From a virus, in the IMG/VR virus record IMGVR_UViG_3300028196_000006, positions 1-64,000 of that record: DNA of 64,000 nt; one strand, 5' to 3'. Under the pieces are notes generated by a model that worked only from the letters and a program-made list of their open reading frames with translations, did no database searches and had not been told where the DNA came from. Below are positions 8,742 to 19,634 of the stretch, one piece after another; the stretch's first letter is position 1; each line of letters begins with the position of its first letter. The position numbers and the translations under genes were made by a program.

Positions 8742-10440
8742 ATGGCAGATTTTCGAATAGATAGAATTAGATTTAGATGGAGAGGTGATTGGTCAGCCAA
8801 TACTCTTTATGTAAAAGATGATGTACTAAGATACGGTGCAAAAGTATTTGTATGTGTTAACGTACACACATCAGACACAAACTTTTACAACGACTTAAAC
8901 AACTCGACTCCAAAATGGTCTCAGATGATGGATGGCCAAAGTTGGACTGGTGCGTGGACACCTTCAACATTTTACAAAATTGGTGAACTGGTTAAAGTTG
9001 GTGGATTAATTTATAAATGTATTGAAGGTCACATTTCAAATGCATCTGTTTCAAATGGTGTACTAGGAGATGAATTAAAATGGGTTTACTTTGCTCGTGG
9101 AGAAGATTGGCAAAGTATTTGGACACCTGCTACACTTTACAATGTTGACCAAACAGTAATTTACGGTGGATCAATTTGGAAATGTAACACAGCACACACT
9201 TCAGGAAGTGCTGATGATGGATTACAATTCAATGCGTCATACTGGGATCAATATTCTAGATCAGATAACTTTAGAAGCGACTGGACAGCAAACACTTTGT
9301 ACTATCCAGATGATGTTGTGTACTACGGTGGTACAGTTTACAGATGTACAACAGGACACAGATCAGCCACTTCAAACAAATTTATAAATCCTACTAATGC
9401 ATACGGTGGTGCGTCAGGAACAGGATTCCAATTCTTTATTTTCAAAGTTGGCGCAACATATAATATTCAAATCACAAACGGTGGATCAACTTATCTTGCT
9501 TCAGAAACTTTCACAATTTTAGGAACAGCACTGGGTGGAGCAACACCAGCCAATGATGTGTCCATGATTATTAACACAGTGGACGGTGGTGGTGCAATAA
9601 CATCAGTAGGAGTAAACGGTGTAGCCAACGATTCCAACGATGGTTTAGAAGCAAACAATGGACAATGGGAAACTGTGTTCACAGGAATTAGATACAGAGG
9701 CGATTACACTGTTGGAGAAAGATATTCAGCAGGAGAACTAGTAAGATGGTCTCCTGGTATGTGGCAAGTAACCACAGGACACTGGGCAACAAGTGCCACT
9801 ATGGTTGAAAGTAATTTCAATTTATGGGTACCTGGTTTAGAATTTGAATCAATATGGAATATTTCTCAATACTATCAACAAGGTGATGTTGTTCTCTACG
9901 GAGGTTACACATATGTTGCACTATTAAGTAACGTTGGTGTTACACCTGCTGTTACAGACGGAACAAACACTTGGGAATTACAAGTTGTTGGATATACATT
10001 CCAAGGTGAATGGAAATCAACTTATCTAGTTAATGATGCTGTTGAACCTTTTCCATACAAAACTGGTGATGTTGTAAGAGCTGGCGGTGATTTATATATT
10101 GCTGTTAAAGATAATGCAAGTGTAGATCCAAGCACAAGAGTTGTGTACGACGAAGGAACTGATTCTCCATTCCCATGGCAATTATTGGTAACAGGTAATG
10201 CATTCAAAGGACCTTGGAAAGAAACTAATCTAGGTGGTGTATCAGGCGAACAAACATATTTCCCTGGAGACGTTGTTACAGTTGCAGGCACACTTTACAA
10301 ATGTATTTTAAAACATGAAGCAAATTCATCAGATGCTAAACCACCATTAGATTTTGAATCAGAAAATGTTGGACCTTACTGGATATTAGTAGCAACAGGA
10401 CACACTCCTAATGTGTTAGAATATCCTGGAGATATCAAAA
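8742..10440 (+). repeat. Eight tandem CBM5/12-like modules in the 1717-aa fibre
   Basis: Repeating units include GDWSANTLYVKDDVLRYG, SIWTPATLYNVDQTVIYGG, SDWTANTLYYPDDVVYYGG and SIWNISQYYQQGDVVLYGG. Each has an aromatic pair and most end C/A..HTS. Units 5-8 are more diverged. Confidence 0.7.
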
Positions 10441-13400
10441 CACAAAATGATGATTCAACAAGATTAAGAATTGGTTTAGGATCATCAGGACAAGTATTAA
10501 AAGTAGGGTCAAACAATATTCCTTTCTGGGAAGATTTTGATGTAACACCAAAAGTTTATTATGTATCACCAGACGGTATAGACGATCAAACAAAAGGAAC
10601 ACAGTTAGCGGCTCCTTTTAAAACGATTAAATTTGCTTGTGATTTTATCAATAGCGATTTAGCCGCAAGATCACCTGCAACAGTCTTTATTAAAACAGGT
10701 TTATATCAAGAAATTTTACCTATCACTGTGCCAAGAGACACTGCACTAGTTGGAGATGAACTACGAAGCACAGAAGTTAAACCGGCGGCTGGTTATGAAA
10801 CATCAAATATGTTTTATGTTAACAATGGTTCAGGTATTAGAAATATGTCATTGAGTGGATTATCTGGAACATTAGGACCAATCAATGAATACGGCACAAA
10901 AAGACCAACAGGCGGAGCATTTGTTTCGTTAAATCCTGGTTCGGGGGCGTCAGATGCGGCGGCTTGGATAACAACACGATCTTGTTATGTACAAAATGTA
11001 TCAACATTTGGAACAGGATGTGTAGGTTTAAAAGTAGATGGTGATCTTCACAATGGTGGTAACAGATCAATTGTTGCCAATGACTTTACACAGGTTATCG
11101 ATCAAGGTATTGGTTTCTGGGTTAATGGTGAAGGTAAATCAGAACTTGTATCTGTATTCACATATTATTGTCACATAGGATATCTAGCAACTTCTGGTGG
11201 TAAAGTTAGAGCAACAAACGGAAACAACTCTTATGGAGATTGGGGTTCAGTTGCAGAAGGTGTAACACCTACTGAAACACCTATCACAGCAAAATTCAAT
11301 AACAGAACACAAGAAGCTCAAGTGGATGCAGTTTATAATGATGAAAACGAAATATTTGCTTTTGCTTATGATCATGCAGGACAAGATTACACATCTGCTA
11401 ATATTACAATAGCAGGTTCAGGTCAAGGTGCAACAGCATCAATTAATTATGAAAACACTAGAGACGGTGCCGTAAATAAAATTAGAATATTAGGTCCTGG
11501 AGATTCAACACCAGCAGGAGGTGCCGGATACACAAGTAAATCAGGACCAGCCATATCAGGTACTGCTACCAGCATAAAATTGAATGCACAATTCCAAGGA
11601 ACTTCGGCCCAAACAGTTGGACAAAGAATTTATATTTGGGAAGGTACTGGCAGAGGACAATACGGAATCATTGATTCTTTTAATGAATTAACAAAAGAAT
11701 GCACAGTTAAAAAAGAATTTGATAACACACCAGGATGGCAACATTTTTTAGGTGGATTTGCAATTGAAACAGCATTAGATCCATCAACAAAATATTTTAT
11801 TGAGCCAAGAATACAATTCAGTGAACCACCATACAGTACTTCATCAGCATCAATTCCATTAAATGGAAATTATTTATTAGGTGCTTCAAGAAGAGTTTCA
11901 AACACAAACGTAACTATTTTATTAGGCAACGGTAGAGGTTTAAGATCAGTAGATTCAAGCAACTGGACTGTTGCAAACGGTATACCGACACAGAACTGGA
12001 ACAGTTTAGTAGGCGGAAAGAATAACTTTATGGCAACTTCTAGCACAGGTGGTCTAGCAAGATCTCAAGACGGTGCTAACTGGAGTGACTTGTCAGGCAA
12101 CATTGGAGCAGACATATTTAAAGGTTGTGCATGGGAAGACGTATCTTCACAATGGGTTGTAGTTTCATCAACAGGTGTTGTTTACATATCAGGTGATGAA
12201 GGTAACACATGGTCATCTCAACAAGTTGAACCGTACGATGGATCAACAGCAGTGTTTTCAAAAATTGCGGCAGGTAACGGTTTAATTGTTATAAGCAACG
12301 ACTATGGACAAACTTGGGAATCAGTAGACGGTGGTACAACTTGGGAGTTAGCGGCTAACATAGGTGGTGACAGATATATAGTACAGCACTTGTCGTTCAC
12401 TGGAGATAAATTTATAGCATCAGTACAAGATTCACCATTTGATGATTCAACATCAGTGAATAAATTTTTTGTATCAAATGCAAATGCGGCACAAAGTTCA
12501 ACAAGTGCTATCACAGTTTGGACAGAATCAGAAACACCTCCACACACAGGACCATACACAGCAGTAACAAGTTCTCAAGGAACTTTTTTAGCGATTACTG
12601 TGAATGGCGAAGTGGCTTACTCATATGATGCAGTAAGTTGGAAACAATTAACAACATTATCAGGAACTTACTCGGGTATTGTAGGTGGCAGATTTAACGG
12701 TGGTTATTTTGTTCCATTAAAAGATACTACAATGTCAGATGTGACTGTTCTTAAAAAAGGTTCTCCACCTTTAGCAAGAGTTATAACAAATGCAGGAAAA
12801 GTTTCTAAAGTACAACTGTTAGACACAGGATCAGGATATGCAACAGCACCGACAGTTACAATCACAGACAATGTGAACATAACAGATGTGGCTGTTGAAG
12901 CAAGAATAGCCAGCGGAGTATTGAGTCAACCAACATTCACCAACAGAGGTACAGGATTTATCAATGTAAGTGCCACAATCGATGGTGATGGATTTGCTGA
13001 TGAATTCCAATTAGGAAAAGTTGTACAAATAAAAGAATTATCAAGAGAACCTGGACCAGGCGACTTGTTGTACATTAACGGCATTGAAGATCAAATTTAT
13101 AGAGTAACACAGATTACAAAAGTTACAGGTTCAGTTCCAAATCTTACAGCACAATTTAGAATTTCACCAAGTTTGAAATCTAACGAATCTCCAGGGCATG
13201 ACACAACAATAACAATTAGACAACAGTATTCACAAGTTAGATTAACTGGTCATGATTTCTTAGATATTGGAACTGGTGGAGTAACAACAACAAACTATCC
13301 AGAACTTTATACCAATGCTGGATTCACAGAAGGTTATGAATACCAAGCAAACAGAGAAACTTCCAATAATGGCGGTGGTAGAGTATTCTACACATCAACT

Positions 13401-13895
13401 GACCAGAATGGTAACTTCCGTGTTGGAGAATTGTTTATTGTTGAACAGGCAACTGGTATTGTAACACTTAATGCAGATTTATTTAATTTACAAGGACTAT
13501 CAGAATTAGCACTAGGTGGTGTTGTACTAGGTGGAACAGAAGTTGTTATTAGAGAATTTTCTACAGATCCTACAATGGCGGCAAATTCAGATAATGTTGT
13601 CCCAACACAAAAAGCAATTCTTACATATATTGGATCAAGAGTTTCTGGTGGTGGTGCTAACTTGAATGTTTCAGGTTTTAGAGCAGGTCAAATTAAAGTA
13701 AGAAATAAAGAAATATTTAATGAAGCATTTCCAGAAACAGGACAAATTGTTATAGATAGAATTGCTAATTTAAATGGTGGATTTTCAGGCTCATTGTTAG
13801 CATTGAACTTTTTCACTGGTGGTACAGCAAGTACAGAATTAAATGAAGGAGATCCGGCTAGTGCTATTGATAGTTCTAACGGATATGGCGAATAA
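8742..13895 (+). CDS. 1717-aa adhesin: 8 CBM5/12-like modules, beta-helix and Asp-box propeller
   Basis: Residues 1 to about 570 hold eight tandem modules of the pattern W....LY..dD.V.YGG..Y.C...HTS, resembling chitin-binding CBM5/12 repeats. One LGGATPANDV module (about 9410-9640) is wedged after the fourth. From about residue 603 (YYVSPDGIDD) a pectin-lyase-like beta-helix follows. Residues about 1043-1340 hold a BNR/Asp-box beta-propeller-like region with SQDGANW, SGDEGNTW and SNDYGQTW. The shared GRVFYTSTDQNGNFRVGELF segment lies near residue 1547, and a TMAANSDNVVPTQKAI tail follows. The next gene has the same architecture without the propeller, so the propeller looks inserted. No sialidase catalytic set (Arg triad, Tyr, Glu) was recognised, so binding rather than cleavage is more likely. 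Confidence 0.85.
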   Translation: MADFRIDRIRFRWRGDWSANTLYVKDDVLRYGAKVFVCVNVHTSDTNFYNDLNNSTPKWSQMMDGQSWTGAWTPSTFYKIGELVKVGGLIYKCIEGHISNASVSNGVLGDELKWVYFARGEDWQSIWTPATLYNVDQTVIYGGSIWKCNTAHTSGSADDGLQFNASYWDQYSRSDNFRSDWTANTLYYPDDVVYYGGTVYRCTTGHRSATSNKFINPTNAYGGASGTGFQFFIFKVGATYNIQITNGGSTYLASETFTILGTALGGATPANDVSMIINTVDGGGAITSVGVNGVANDSNDGLEANNGQWETVFTGIRYRGDYTVGERYSAGELVRWSPGMWQVTTGHWATSATMVESNFNLWVPGLEFESIWNISQYYQQGDVVLYGGYTYVALLSNVGVTPAVTDGTNTWELQVVGYTFQGEWKSTYLVNDAVEPFPYKTGDVVRAGGDLYIAVKDNASVDPSTRVVYDEGTDSPFPWQLLVTGNAFKGPWKETNLGGVSGEQTYFPGDVVTVAGTLYKCILKHEANSSDAKPPLDFESENVGPYWILVATGHTPNVLEYPGDIKTQNDDSTRLRIGLGSSGQVLKVGSNNIPFWEDFDVTPKVYYVSPDGIDDQTKGTQLAAPFKTIKFACDFINSDLAARSPATVFIKTGLYQEILPITVPRDTALVGDELRSTEVKPAAGYETSNMFYVNNGSGIRNMSLSGLSGTLGPINEYGTKRPTGGAFVSLNPGSGASDAAAWITTRSCYVQNVSTFGTGCVGLKVDGDLHNGGNRSIVANDFTQVIDQGIGFWVNGEGKSELVSVFTYYCHIGYLATSGGKVRATNGNNSYGDWGSVAEGVTPTETPITAKFNNRTQEAQVDAVYNDENEIFAFAYDHAGQDYTSANITIAGSGQGATASINYENTRDGAVNKIRILGPGDSTPAGGAGYTSKSGPAISGTATSIKLNAQFQGTSAQTVGQRIYIWEGTGRGQYGIIDSFNELTKECTVKKEFDNTPGWQHFLGGFAIETALDPSTKYFIEPRIQFSEPPYSTSSASIPLNGNYLLGASRRVSNTNVTILLGNGRGLRSVDSSNWTVANGIPTQNWNSLVGGKNNFMATSSTGGLARSQDGANWSDLSGNIGADIFKGCAWEDVSSQWVVVSSTGVVYISGDEGNTWSSQQVEPYDGSTAVFSKIAAGNGLIVISNDYGQTWESVDGGTTWELAANIGGDRYIVQHLSFTGDKFIASVQDSPFDDSTSVNKFFVSNANAAQSSTSAITVWTESETPPHTGPYTAVTSSQGTFLAITVNGEVAYSYDAVSWKQLTTLSGTYSGIVGGRFNGGYFVPLKDTTMSDVTVLKKGSPPLARVITNAGKVSKVQLLDTGSGYATAPTVTITDNVNITDVAVEARIASGVLSQPTFTNRGTGFINVSATIDGDGFADEFQLGKVVQIKELSREPGPGDLLYINGIEDQIYRVTQITKVTGSVPNLTAQFRISPSLKSNESPGHDTTITIRQQYSQVRLTGHDFLDIGTGGVTTTNYPELYTNAGFTEGYEYQANRETSNNGGGRVFYTSTDQNGNFRVGELFIVEQATGIVTLNADLFNLQGLSELALGGVVLGGTEVVIREFSTDPTMAANSDNVVPTQKAILTYIGSRVSGGGANLNVSGFRAGQIKVRNKEIFNEAFPETGQIVIDRIANLNGGFSGSLLALNFFTGGTASTELNEGDPASAIDSSNGYGE

Positions 13896-13896
13896 T

Positions 13897-13904
13897 GATA
13901 AATA
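13897..13904 (+). promoter_or_regulatory. Late promoter (GATAAATA)
   Basis: GATAAATA begins 2 nt after the stop of the preceding fibre. An AGAGGA ribosome site follows before the ATG at 13931. Confidence 0.7.
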
Positions 13905-13930
13905 ACTGTAATAAGAGGATATATTAACCC

Positions 13931-15250
13931 ATGGCTGAGTTTAAATTAGGTAGAATACGTTTCGTTTGGAAAGGTGCTTGGTACACAAGTGCCCTTTATT
14001 CAGTAGATGATGTTGTAAGATATGGTGGTAGAACTTACATCTGTATCGTAAACCACACTTCTGCGACAGAGTTTCAAGATGACTTAACAGCGGCAAATTG
14101 GGCATTGATGTCCGATGGGCAAGAATGGAAAGGCGACTGGGGAGTAAACACAACATACAAACCAAATGACGTTGTAAAATACGGTGGTTACATTTATATT
14201 TGTAACACAGGTCATGCCTCAAATGCAGATGTTAACATTGGACTAGAAGGCGACATTGCAAAATGGGATCTTTTCATTGAAGGTTTTGATTACAAAACAG
14301 ACTGGGCTATTGCAACAAGATACAAAGTAAACGATTTAGTAAGATACGGTGCAACTGTATATCTTTGTGTAACAGAACACACTTCAGCGGCAACATTGGC
14401 TGATGGATTAGAATTAGATATTGCAAAATGGGAAGTTTTTGCAAAAGGATTTAACTGGTTAAACACTTGGGCAATAAGCACAAGATACAAACCAAATGAC
14501 ACAGTAAGATATGGTGGACAACTTTATGTTTGTATCACTGGACACACATCAGCAGGAACAGTAGCATTAGGTTTAGAAAATGATCAAGCAAAATGGCAAT
14601 ACCTACACAAAGGTATTGAATATTTAGGTGCTTGGGTTACAGCAACAAGATACAAAGTAAACGATGTTGTTAAGTATGGTGCTAACTTATGGATTGCAAC
14701 AGCATCTCATACAGCAGGCGCATCATTGGCGGCTGACGAAGCCAACTGGGACATTTTTATTCCAGGTTTAGAATTTGAAGATTCGTGGAGTTCATCTACA
14801 CAATACCAACCAGGTGACATTGTTACTTACGGAGGTTACCAATACGTTGGATTAAGAAACAACTTAAACAAAGTTCCATCAACAGAAACTGCTGATTGGG
14901 ATTTATTTGTTACAGGTTTCAGTTTAAAAGGTGACTACAACAACGCAACTGCTTACAAAACAGGTGATGTTGTTAGAGTTGGTGGTACAACTTACATTGC
15001 TATTGCCGACACAACAGGAAACAGACCACCAAGTGTACTACACTGGGATAAACTAAACGAAGGTTTATACTGGAAAGGTGTTTGGAGCAATGCGGCTGTT
15101 TTTGACAAAGGCGATATTGTGAGAGGATCTATAAACACAGACACTTCTTACATTTGTATTACAGCACACACTTCAAACAATGTTGGACCAGCAACAATCA
15201 ATCAACCAGATTACGCACCAGGGGCTGGTGTTGATACATCTGTTTGGCAA
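13931..15250 (+). repeat. Eight tandem CBM5/12-like modules in the 1789-aa fibre
   Basis: Units include TDWAIATRYKVNDLVRYG, NTWAISTRYKPNDTVRYGG and GAWVTATRYKVNDVVKYG. The first five keep the HTS/HAS-type end; the later ones lose it. The copy number equals that of the preceding fibre. Confidence 0.7.
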
Positions 15251-18200
15251 TTGTTAGCAGGTGGTCCAGAAAATGATGTATTAGAATCAGAAGGTGACAT
15301 TTTAATTTATGGTGCTTCAGGACCAGCAAGATTACCGATTGGTGCTTCAGGACAAGCACTTGTTGTTAACGGTGCAGGTACATTACCTCAATGGGGTTTT
15401 GTTGGACAAGTAGATCAAGTTTACTATGTAGGTCCAAGCGGTGTTGATACACCGGCTCCTAATGCTGGTGTTACACTAGATAGTCCGTTTAAAACTGTAA
15501 GATATGCACTGCATCAAATTGATTTAGGACCAAGAAATCCACAAGGTGTAAACTTATTAACTAGAAACAAAGCATTCATACAAGACGAAATTATTGCTTG
15601 GATCAATGTTCAAATTGCAGGTAATATTTCACCATTCACAAGTGCTTTCACTTATGATGCTGTGAAATGCAGAAGAGATATTGGTATAATTGTTGATGCC
15701 ACTATTAACGATTTACGTAAAGGCGGAAATGTCAGATCAAGAGAAGCGGCATTAAGTTACTTTACAGACTTAGGTGCTAGTTACGTTGCAGGACAAGAAG
15801 CACAAACTGCCGCGGCAATTGTGAGAGCGGCATACATTGCTCAACAAGTGGTTGTGAATTCATCAGGATACACACCATCACAAGGTACAACACTTCAAGT
15901 AACAGATTTAACTAAGATAGCAGAATCAACAGTGGTTGCAGATATAAACACATTAATGACAGTGCCATCAGATGCAATTACGGCTGGCAACATCAACAGT
16001 GTTCCTGCAAAATTATCACCTCAAATCACATTAAATGTTAAAACAGGTACATACTACGAAATTTTACCAATGAGTGTTCCAGCAAATTGTGCAGTGGTTG
16101 GAGACGAATTGAGATCAACCAACATCAGACCAGCAGGCTCATTAGTTGCTGGCGGTGATGTTCAGTATTCTTTACAAGGTATTCAACGTTTAGAAGCAAT
16201 CATTTCAGATGTTATTCAAAACAATGCTGTTTCAGTAACACCATCAGGTGGTATAATAACAGTTCCAACTGGTGCAAGTTTAGGTTATCAAGGTGCTGGT
16301 TTAATTGAAGGTACAGGAACAGTTAACACAACAGCCTCTGGATCAGGATCAGGTGCTACATTTACATTGACAACAAACGCATTTGGTTTCGTTACAGGAT
16401 TAACTGTGTTGGCTCCAGGACAAAATTATGTGGTAGGTGAAACAATCACTATTCCATCAACAGAAACAATTAACAATCCAAGTACTGGTGACACAGCGAT
16501 AGGTGAAACAATCACCTTCCAAGTGTTAACAGTAACAACAGGAAACACAATTACACAAAACGTGGCAGTGCCAGCAGGTTCAAGTACGGCAGGTACAGCG
16601 GCGGCGGCAATTGCAGACAATATTGAAAAATACATTGACTTCAAAATTAATGCAGTTGGTTCAGATGTTGCAGTTACAGGTTCAAACACAGCAAACGTAG
16701 ATGTTGGTTACACAGATGCACGTTTAAGATTATTAGCCAACAGAGACTTTATGGCTAAAGAGTGTGCAGAATTTGTGAAAAGAGCAAACCCAGGTTATGT
16801 GTTTGGTCAAAATGATTGTGAAGACGATATTAAAGATTACATAGACGGAATTATTTACGATTTACAGTATACAGGAAACTATATGTCACTGAAAGGTGCT
16901 AAATGGTATGTGAATGCTGTTGGTGGTTCGACAACTTCAGACATGTTCTACATGAGAAATGCAACAGGTTTAAGAAACTGTACAGTACAAGGTTTATCAG
17001 GTTCATTGGGAGCGGCAAACAGTTATGGAACGAAACGTCCATCAGCAGGTGCTTTTCTTTCTCTTGATCCAGGATATGGCACAGCAGACGAAAGTGTCTG
17101 GATTGGTGCACTGAATGGTGCAGGTGGAAGATCACCTTACATTCAAAATGTTACAACATTTGGAACAGGTGCTGTAGGACAAAAAATTGATGGAGATTTA
17201 CACGCAGGTGGTAATGACTCTATGGTATCAAATGACTTTACGCAGGTAATATCAGATGGTATTGGTGCATGGATCACAAATTTAGGAAGAGCAGAACTTG
17301 TATCTGTGTTCTCATACTATGGACACATTGGATACCTTGCAGAAACAGGTGGAAAAATACGTGCTACAAACGGTAACTCATCATATGGTGATTTTGGTTG
17401 TGTGGCAGAAGGTGTTGATCCAACTGAAGTTCCTGTAACAGGTAAAGTTAACAACAGATCTACTGATGCAGTAGTTGACAGTGTGTTTACAGATGGTAAT
17501 CAAATACTTGCACTTGAATATGGCAACGCAGGTAGAGAATATTCAAATGCTACTGTAACTATCACAGGCGACGGTTTTGGATTAAATGGTGTTGTGGCAA
17601 CTTACAACACAGGCGGAGTGTACAAAATTAGATTAACAGAAACTCCTGCTTCTGATCCATCAGATTTAGGTGGTAAAGGTTTTGTAACTACCACAAACTC
17701 AGGACAAACGGGTACAACAACAAATATCACATTGGCGGCGGCAGATTCGGCGGCAAGTGGAGTTTATGTTGGGATGGCATTGTTTATTACTGAAGGTAAA
17801 GGTGCTGGACAGTACGGTTACATTGACACTTACAATTCATCTAGCAAAATTGCCGCAATTAAAAAATTCTCAGACAGCTCAGCAGGTTGGGACACATTGG
17901 GTGGCAAAGCAGTTGAGACAACACTGGATTCAACAACAATCTACGAAATCACTCCAAGAGTGGTTATAGGTGCTCCAAGTAATGATGGTTCAACAACTCC
18001 TAGACAGGCAGTTGCTAGAGCAGTTGTTACAGGAGAAGTTATTTCAAGTGTTAAAATATTAGATTGTGGTGCTTCTTATACAAGTGCACCAACAGTAACA
18101 TTCACAGATCCAAACAACACTACAGAAGCGCCTGTACAAGCATACATTGGCGATGGTGTATTAGGTCAACCAACATTTGTTGCAAGAGGTTCTGATTATG

Positions 18201-19300
18201 TAACTGCTTCTGCTGGAATCACAGAACAAGGTGTACAAGCAACTGTAACAGGAATTACACAGGCTACAACAGCAGTGATCACAACATCAGCGGCACACAA
18301 CTTTAATACAAACGATAAAGTTAAGTTTGACGGAATACTTGGAATGGTCGAATTAAACACTGGTGTGTTCTACTATGTTAAAGTTTTAACAACAGACACA
18401 TTTGAAATTTATGCAGACTACGAACTAACAACTCCAATTAATTCAACTGGCTACACAGCATATGCAAGTGCCGGAACAGCAGAAACATTTGGTGGATTTA
18501 GAGATGACTATCAAACAGGAAAATATATTGCTGTTGAAAATTTAACATCAATTCCAAGAGCAGGATCAAACATTGAGTTTGGTCACTTACCAGGACAATA
18601 TTTCAAACTGGTTGCTGTTAATCAACAACTTGGAACACAAACTCCTTTCACAGGTCTATTACAAGTTTCACCAGATATAAAATCTTATGAATCACCAGAA
18701 CATGGACAGTCCATAGAAATGAGAATTAGATACTCACAAGTTAGATTAACTGGTCACGATTTCCTAGACATAGGTACTGGTAATTTTACAAACACAAATT
18801 ATCCAGGGTTACCTTTACAAAATCCAATACCAGCAAACGAAACTGTTGAAGGTGGTGGAGGAAGAGTATTCTTTACTTCTACAGACCAAGACGGTAACTT
18901 TAGAGTAGGAGATTTATTCTCAGTAGAACAAGCAACTGGTATTGCTTCATTGAACGCAGATGCATTCAACATATCAGGACTACAAGAATTACAGTTGGGT
19001 GACTTAGCATTAGGTGGAACAAGTGCTTCTATCAATGAATTCTCAACTGATGGTACAATGGCGGCTAATTCAGACGCAATTGTTCCGACTCAGAGAGCAA
19101 TAAGAACTTATATCGCTTCACAAATTGGTGGTGGTGCTAGTTCGCTCAATGTTAACTTGATTACTGCGGGATTAGTGGTAATTACTGGTAATACGATAAG
19201 TACAAGTAACAATGTAGGAATCAATTTCCAAAGCGTCACTAACTTCACAAAAGGAGTTACTGGTGTACCGATTGCGATGAACTACTTAATACATAGTTAA
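13931..19300 (+). CDS. 1789-aa adhesin: 8 CBM5/12-like modules, beta-helix and several insertions
   Basis: It is a paralogue of the preceding gene. Residues 1 to about 440 carry eight modules of the type W...T.YK.ND.V.YGG..Y.C...HTS, more regular than those of its neighbour. The beta-helix begins near residue 496 (YYVGPSGVDT). Compared with the preceding paralogue it carries three insertions: a helical segment (about 540-697, FIQDEIIAWINVQIAGN) that is also at the start of the 2344-aa fibre; a mixed segment (about 735-987); and a short beta domain (about 1439-1507, AAHNFNTNDKVKFDGI.GMVELN...YYVKV) of a kind common in phage fibres. The conserved YSQVRLTGHDFLDIGTG and GRVFFTSTDQDGNFRVGDLF blocks then follow. 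Its probable role is glycan binding. Confidence 0.85.
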   Translation: MAEFKLGRIRFVWKGAWYTSALYSVDDVVRYGGRTYICIVNHTSATEFQDDLTAANWALMSDGQEWKGDWGVNTTYKPNDVVKYGGYIYICNTGHASNADVNIGLEGDIAKWDLFIEGFDYKTDWAIATRYKVNDLVRYGATVYLCVTEHTSAATLADGLELDIAKWEVFAKGFNWLNTWAISTRYKPNDTVRYGGQLYVCITGHTSAGTVALGLENDQAKWQYLHKGIEYLGAWVTATRYKVNDVVKYGANLWIATASHTAGASLAADEANWDIFIPGLEFEDSWSSSTQYQPGDIVTYGGYQYVGLRNNLNKVPSTETADWDLFVTGFSLKGDYNNATAYKTGDVVRVGGTTYIAIADTTGNRPPSVLHWDKLNEGLYWKGVWSNAAVFDKGDIVRGSINTDTSYICITAHTSNNVGPATINQPDYAPGAGVDTSVWQLLAGGPENDVLESEGDILIYGASGPARLPIGASGQALVVNGAGTLPQWGFVGQVDQVYYVGPSGVDTPAPNAGVTLDSPFKTVRYALHQIDLGPRNPQGVNLLTRNKAFIQDEIIAWINVQIAGNISPFTSAFTYDAVKCRRDIGIIVDATINDLRKGGNVRSREAALSYFTDLGASYVAGQEAQTAAAIVRAAYIAQQVVVNSSGYTPSQGTTLQVTDLTKIAESTVVADINTLMTVPSDAITAGNINSVPAKLSPQITLNVKTGTYYEILPMSVPANCAVVGDELRSTNIRPAGSLVAGGDVQYSLQGIQRLEAIISDVIQNNAVSVTPSGGIITVPTGASLGYQGAGLIEGTGTVNTTASGSGSGATFTLTTNAFGFVTGLTVLAPGQNYVVGETITIPSTETINNPSTGDTAIGETITFQVLTVTTGNTITQNVAVPAGSSTAGTAAAAIADNIEKYIDFKINAVGSDVAVTGSNTANVDVGYTDARLRLLANRDFMAKECAEFVKRANPGYVFGQNDCEDDIKDYIDGIIYDLQYTGNYMSLKGAKWYVNAVGGSTTSDMFYMRNATGLRNCTVQGLSGSLGAANSYGTKRPSAGAFLSLDPGYGTADESVWIGALNGAGGRSPYIQNVTTFGTGAVGQKIDGDLHAGGNDSMVSNDFTQVISDGIGAWITNLGRAELVSVFSYYGHIGYLAETGGKIRATNGNSSYGDFGCVAEGVDPTEVPVTGKVNNRSTDAVVDSVFTDGNQILALEYGNAGREYSNATVTITGDGFGLNGVVATYNTGGVYKIRLTETPASDPSDLGGKGFVTTTNSGQTGTTTNITLAAADSAASGVYVGMALFITEGKGAGQYGYIDTYNSSSKIAAIKKFSDSSAGWDTLGGKAVETTLDSTTIYEITPRVVIGAPSNDGSTTPRQAVARAVVTGEVISSVKILDCGASYTSAPTVTFTDPNNTTEAPVQAYIGDGVLGQPTFVARGSDYVTASAGITEQGVQATVTGITQATTAVITTSAAHNFNTNDKVKFDGILGMVELNTGVFYYVKVLTTDTFEIYADYELTTPINSTGYTAYASAGTAETFGGFRDDYQTGKYIAVENLTSIPRAGSNIEFGHLPGQYFKLVAVNQQLGTQTPFTGLLQVSPDIKSYESPEHGQSIEMRIRYSQVRLTGHDFLDIGTGNFTNTNYPGLPLQNPIPANETVEGGGGRVFFTSTDQDGNFRVGDLFSVEQATGIASLNADAFNISGLQELQLGDLALGGTSASINEFSTDGTMAANSDAIVPTQRAIRTYIASQIGGGASSLNVNLITAGLVVITGNTISTSNNVGINFQSVTNFTKGVTGVPIAMNYLIHS

Positions 19301-19313
19301 AGGAGAAAAAACA

Positions 19314-19634
19314 ATGGCTTCAGGAAGAATAGGAAAAGCAGATCTTTTAGCCGCTACACTTACGACTATCTACACAACACCTGCTGACACTTTTACAGTG
19401 GCAACAGTATCGTTTTGTAACAGAGGTAACCAAGCAGTTACAGTAAGGTTAGCAGTGGCAGATTCGGCTACACCGGACGCATCAGAATATCTTGAGTACG
19501 AAACAGAGATTTTGAGTCATGGTGTGTTGGAAAGAACTGGTTTAGTACTGTCTGCAACGCAATTATTGGTAGCATATTCAAGTGCCGCTAATGTAAGTGC
19601 AGTTGTAAGCGGTATTGAAACAAGTACAGCATAA
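19314..19634 (+). CDS. Small beta-rich virion-associated protein
   Basis: This 106-aa product (MASGRIGKADL start) resembles the 110-aa product at 6235 in size, predicted beta content and position directly after a giant fibre. It starts behind a strong AAAGGAG site 13 nt after the fibre stop, so the two are probably translated together. The function is unknown; it may be a partner of the upstream fibre. Confidence 0.6.
   Translation: MASGRIGKADLLAATLTTIYTTPADTFTVATVSFCNRGNQAVTVRLAVADSATPDASEYLEYETEILSHGVLERTGLVLSATQLLVAYSSAANVSAVVSGIETSTA

Noticed and set aside
8742-13895. Active sialidase in the Asp-box region of the 1717-aa fibre
   Set aside because: Asp-boxes occur in many non-enzymatic propellers and the sialidase catalytic residues were not found.
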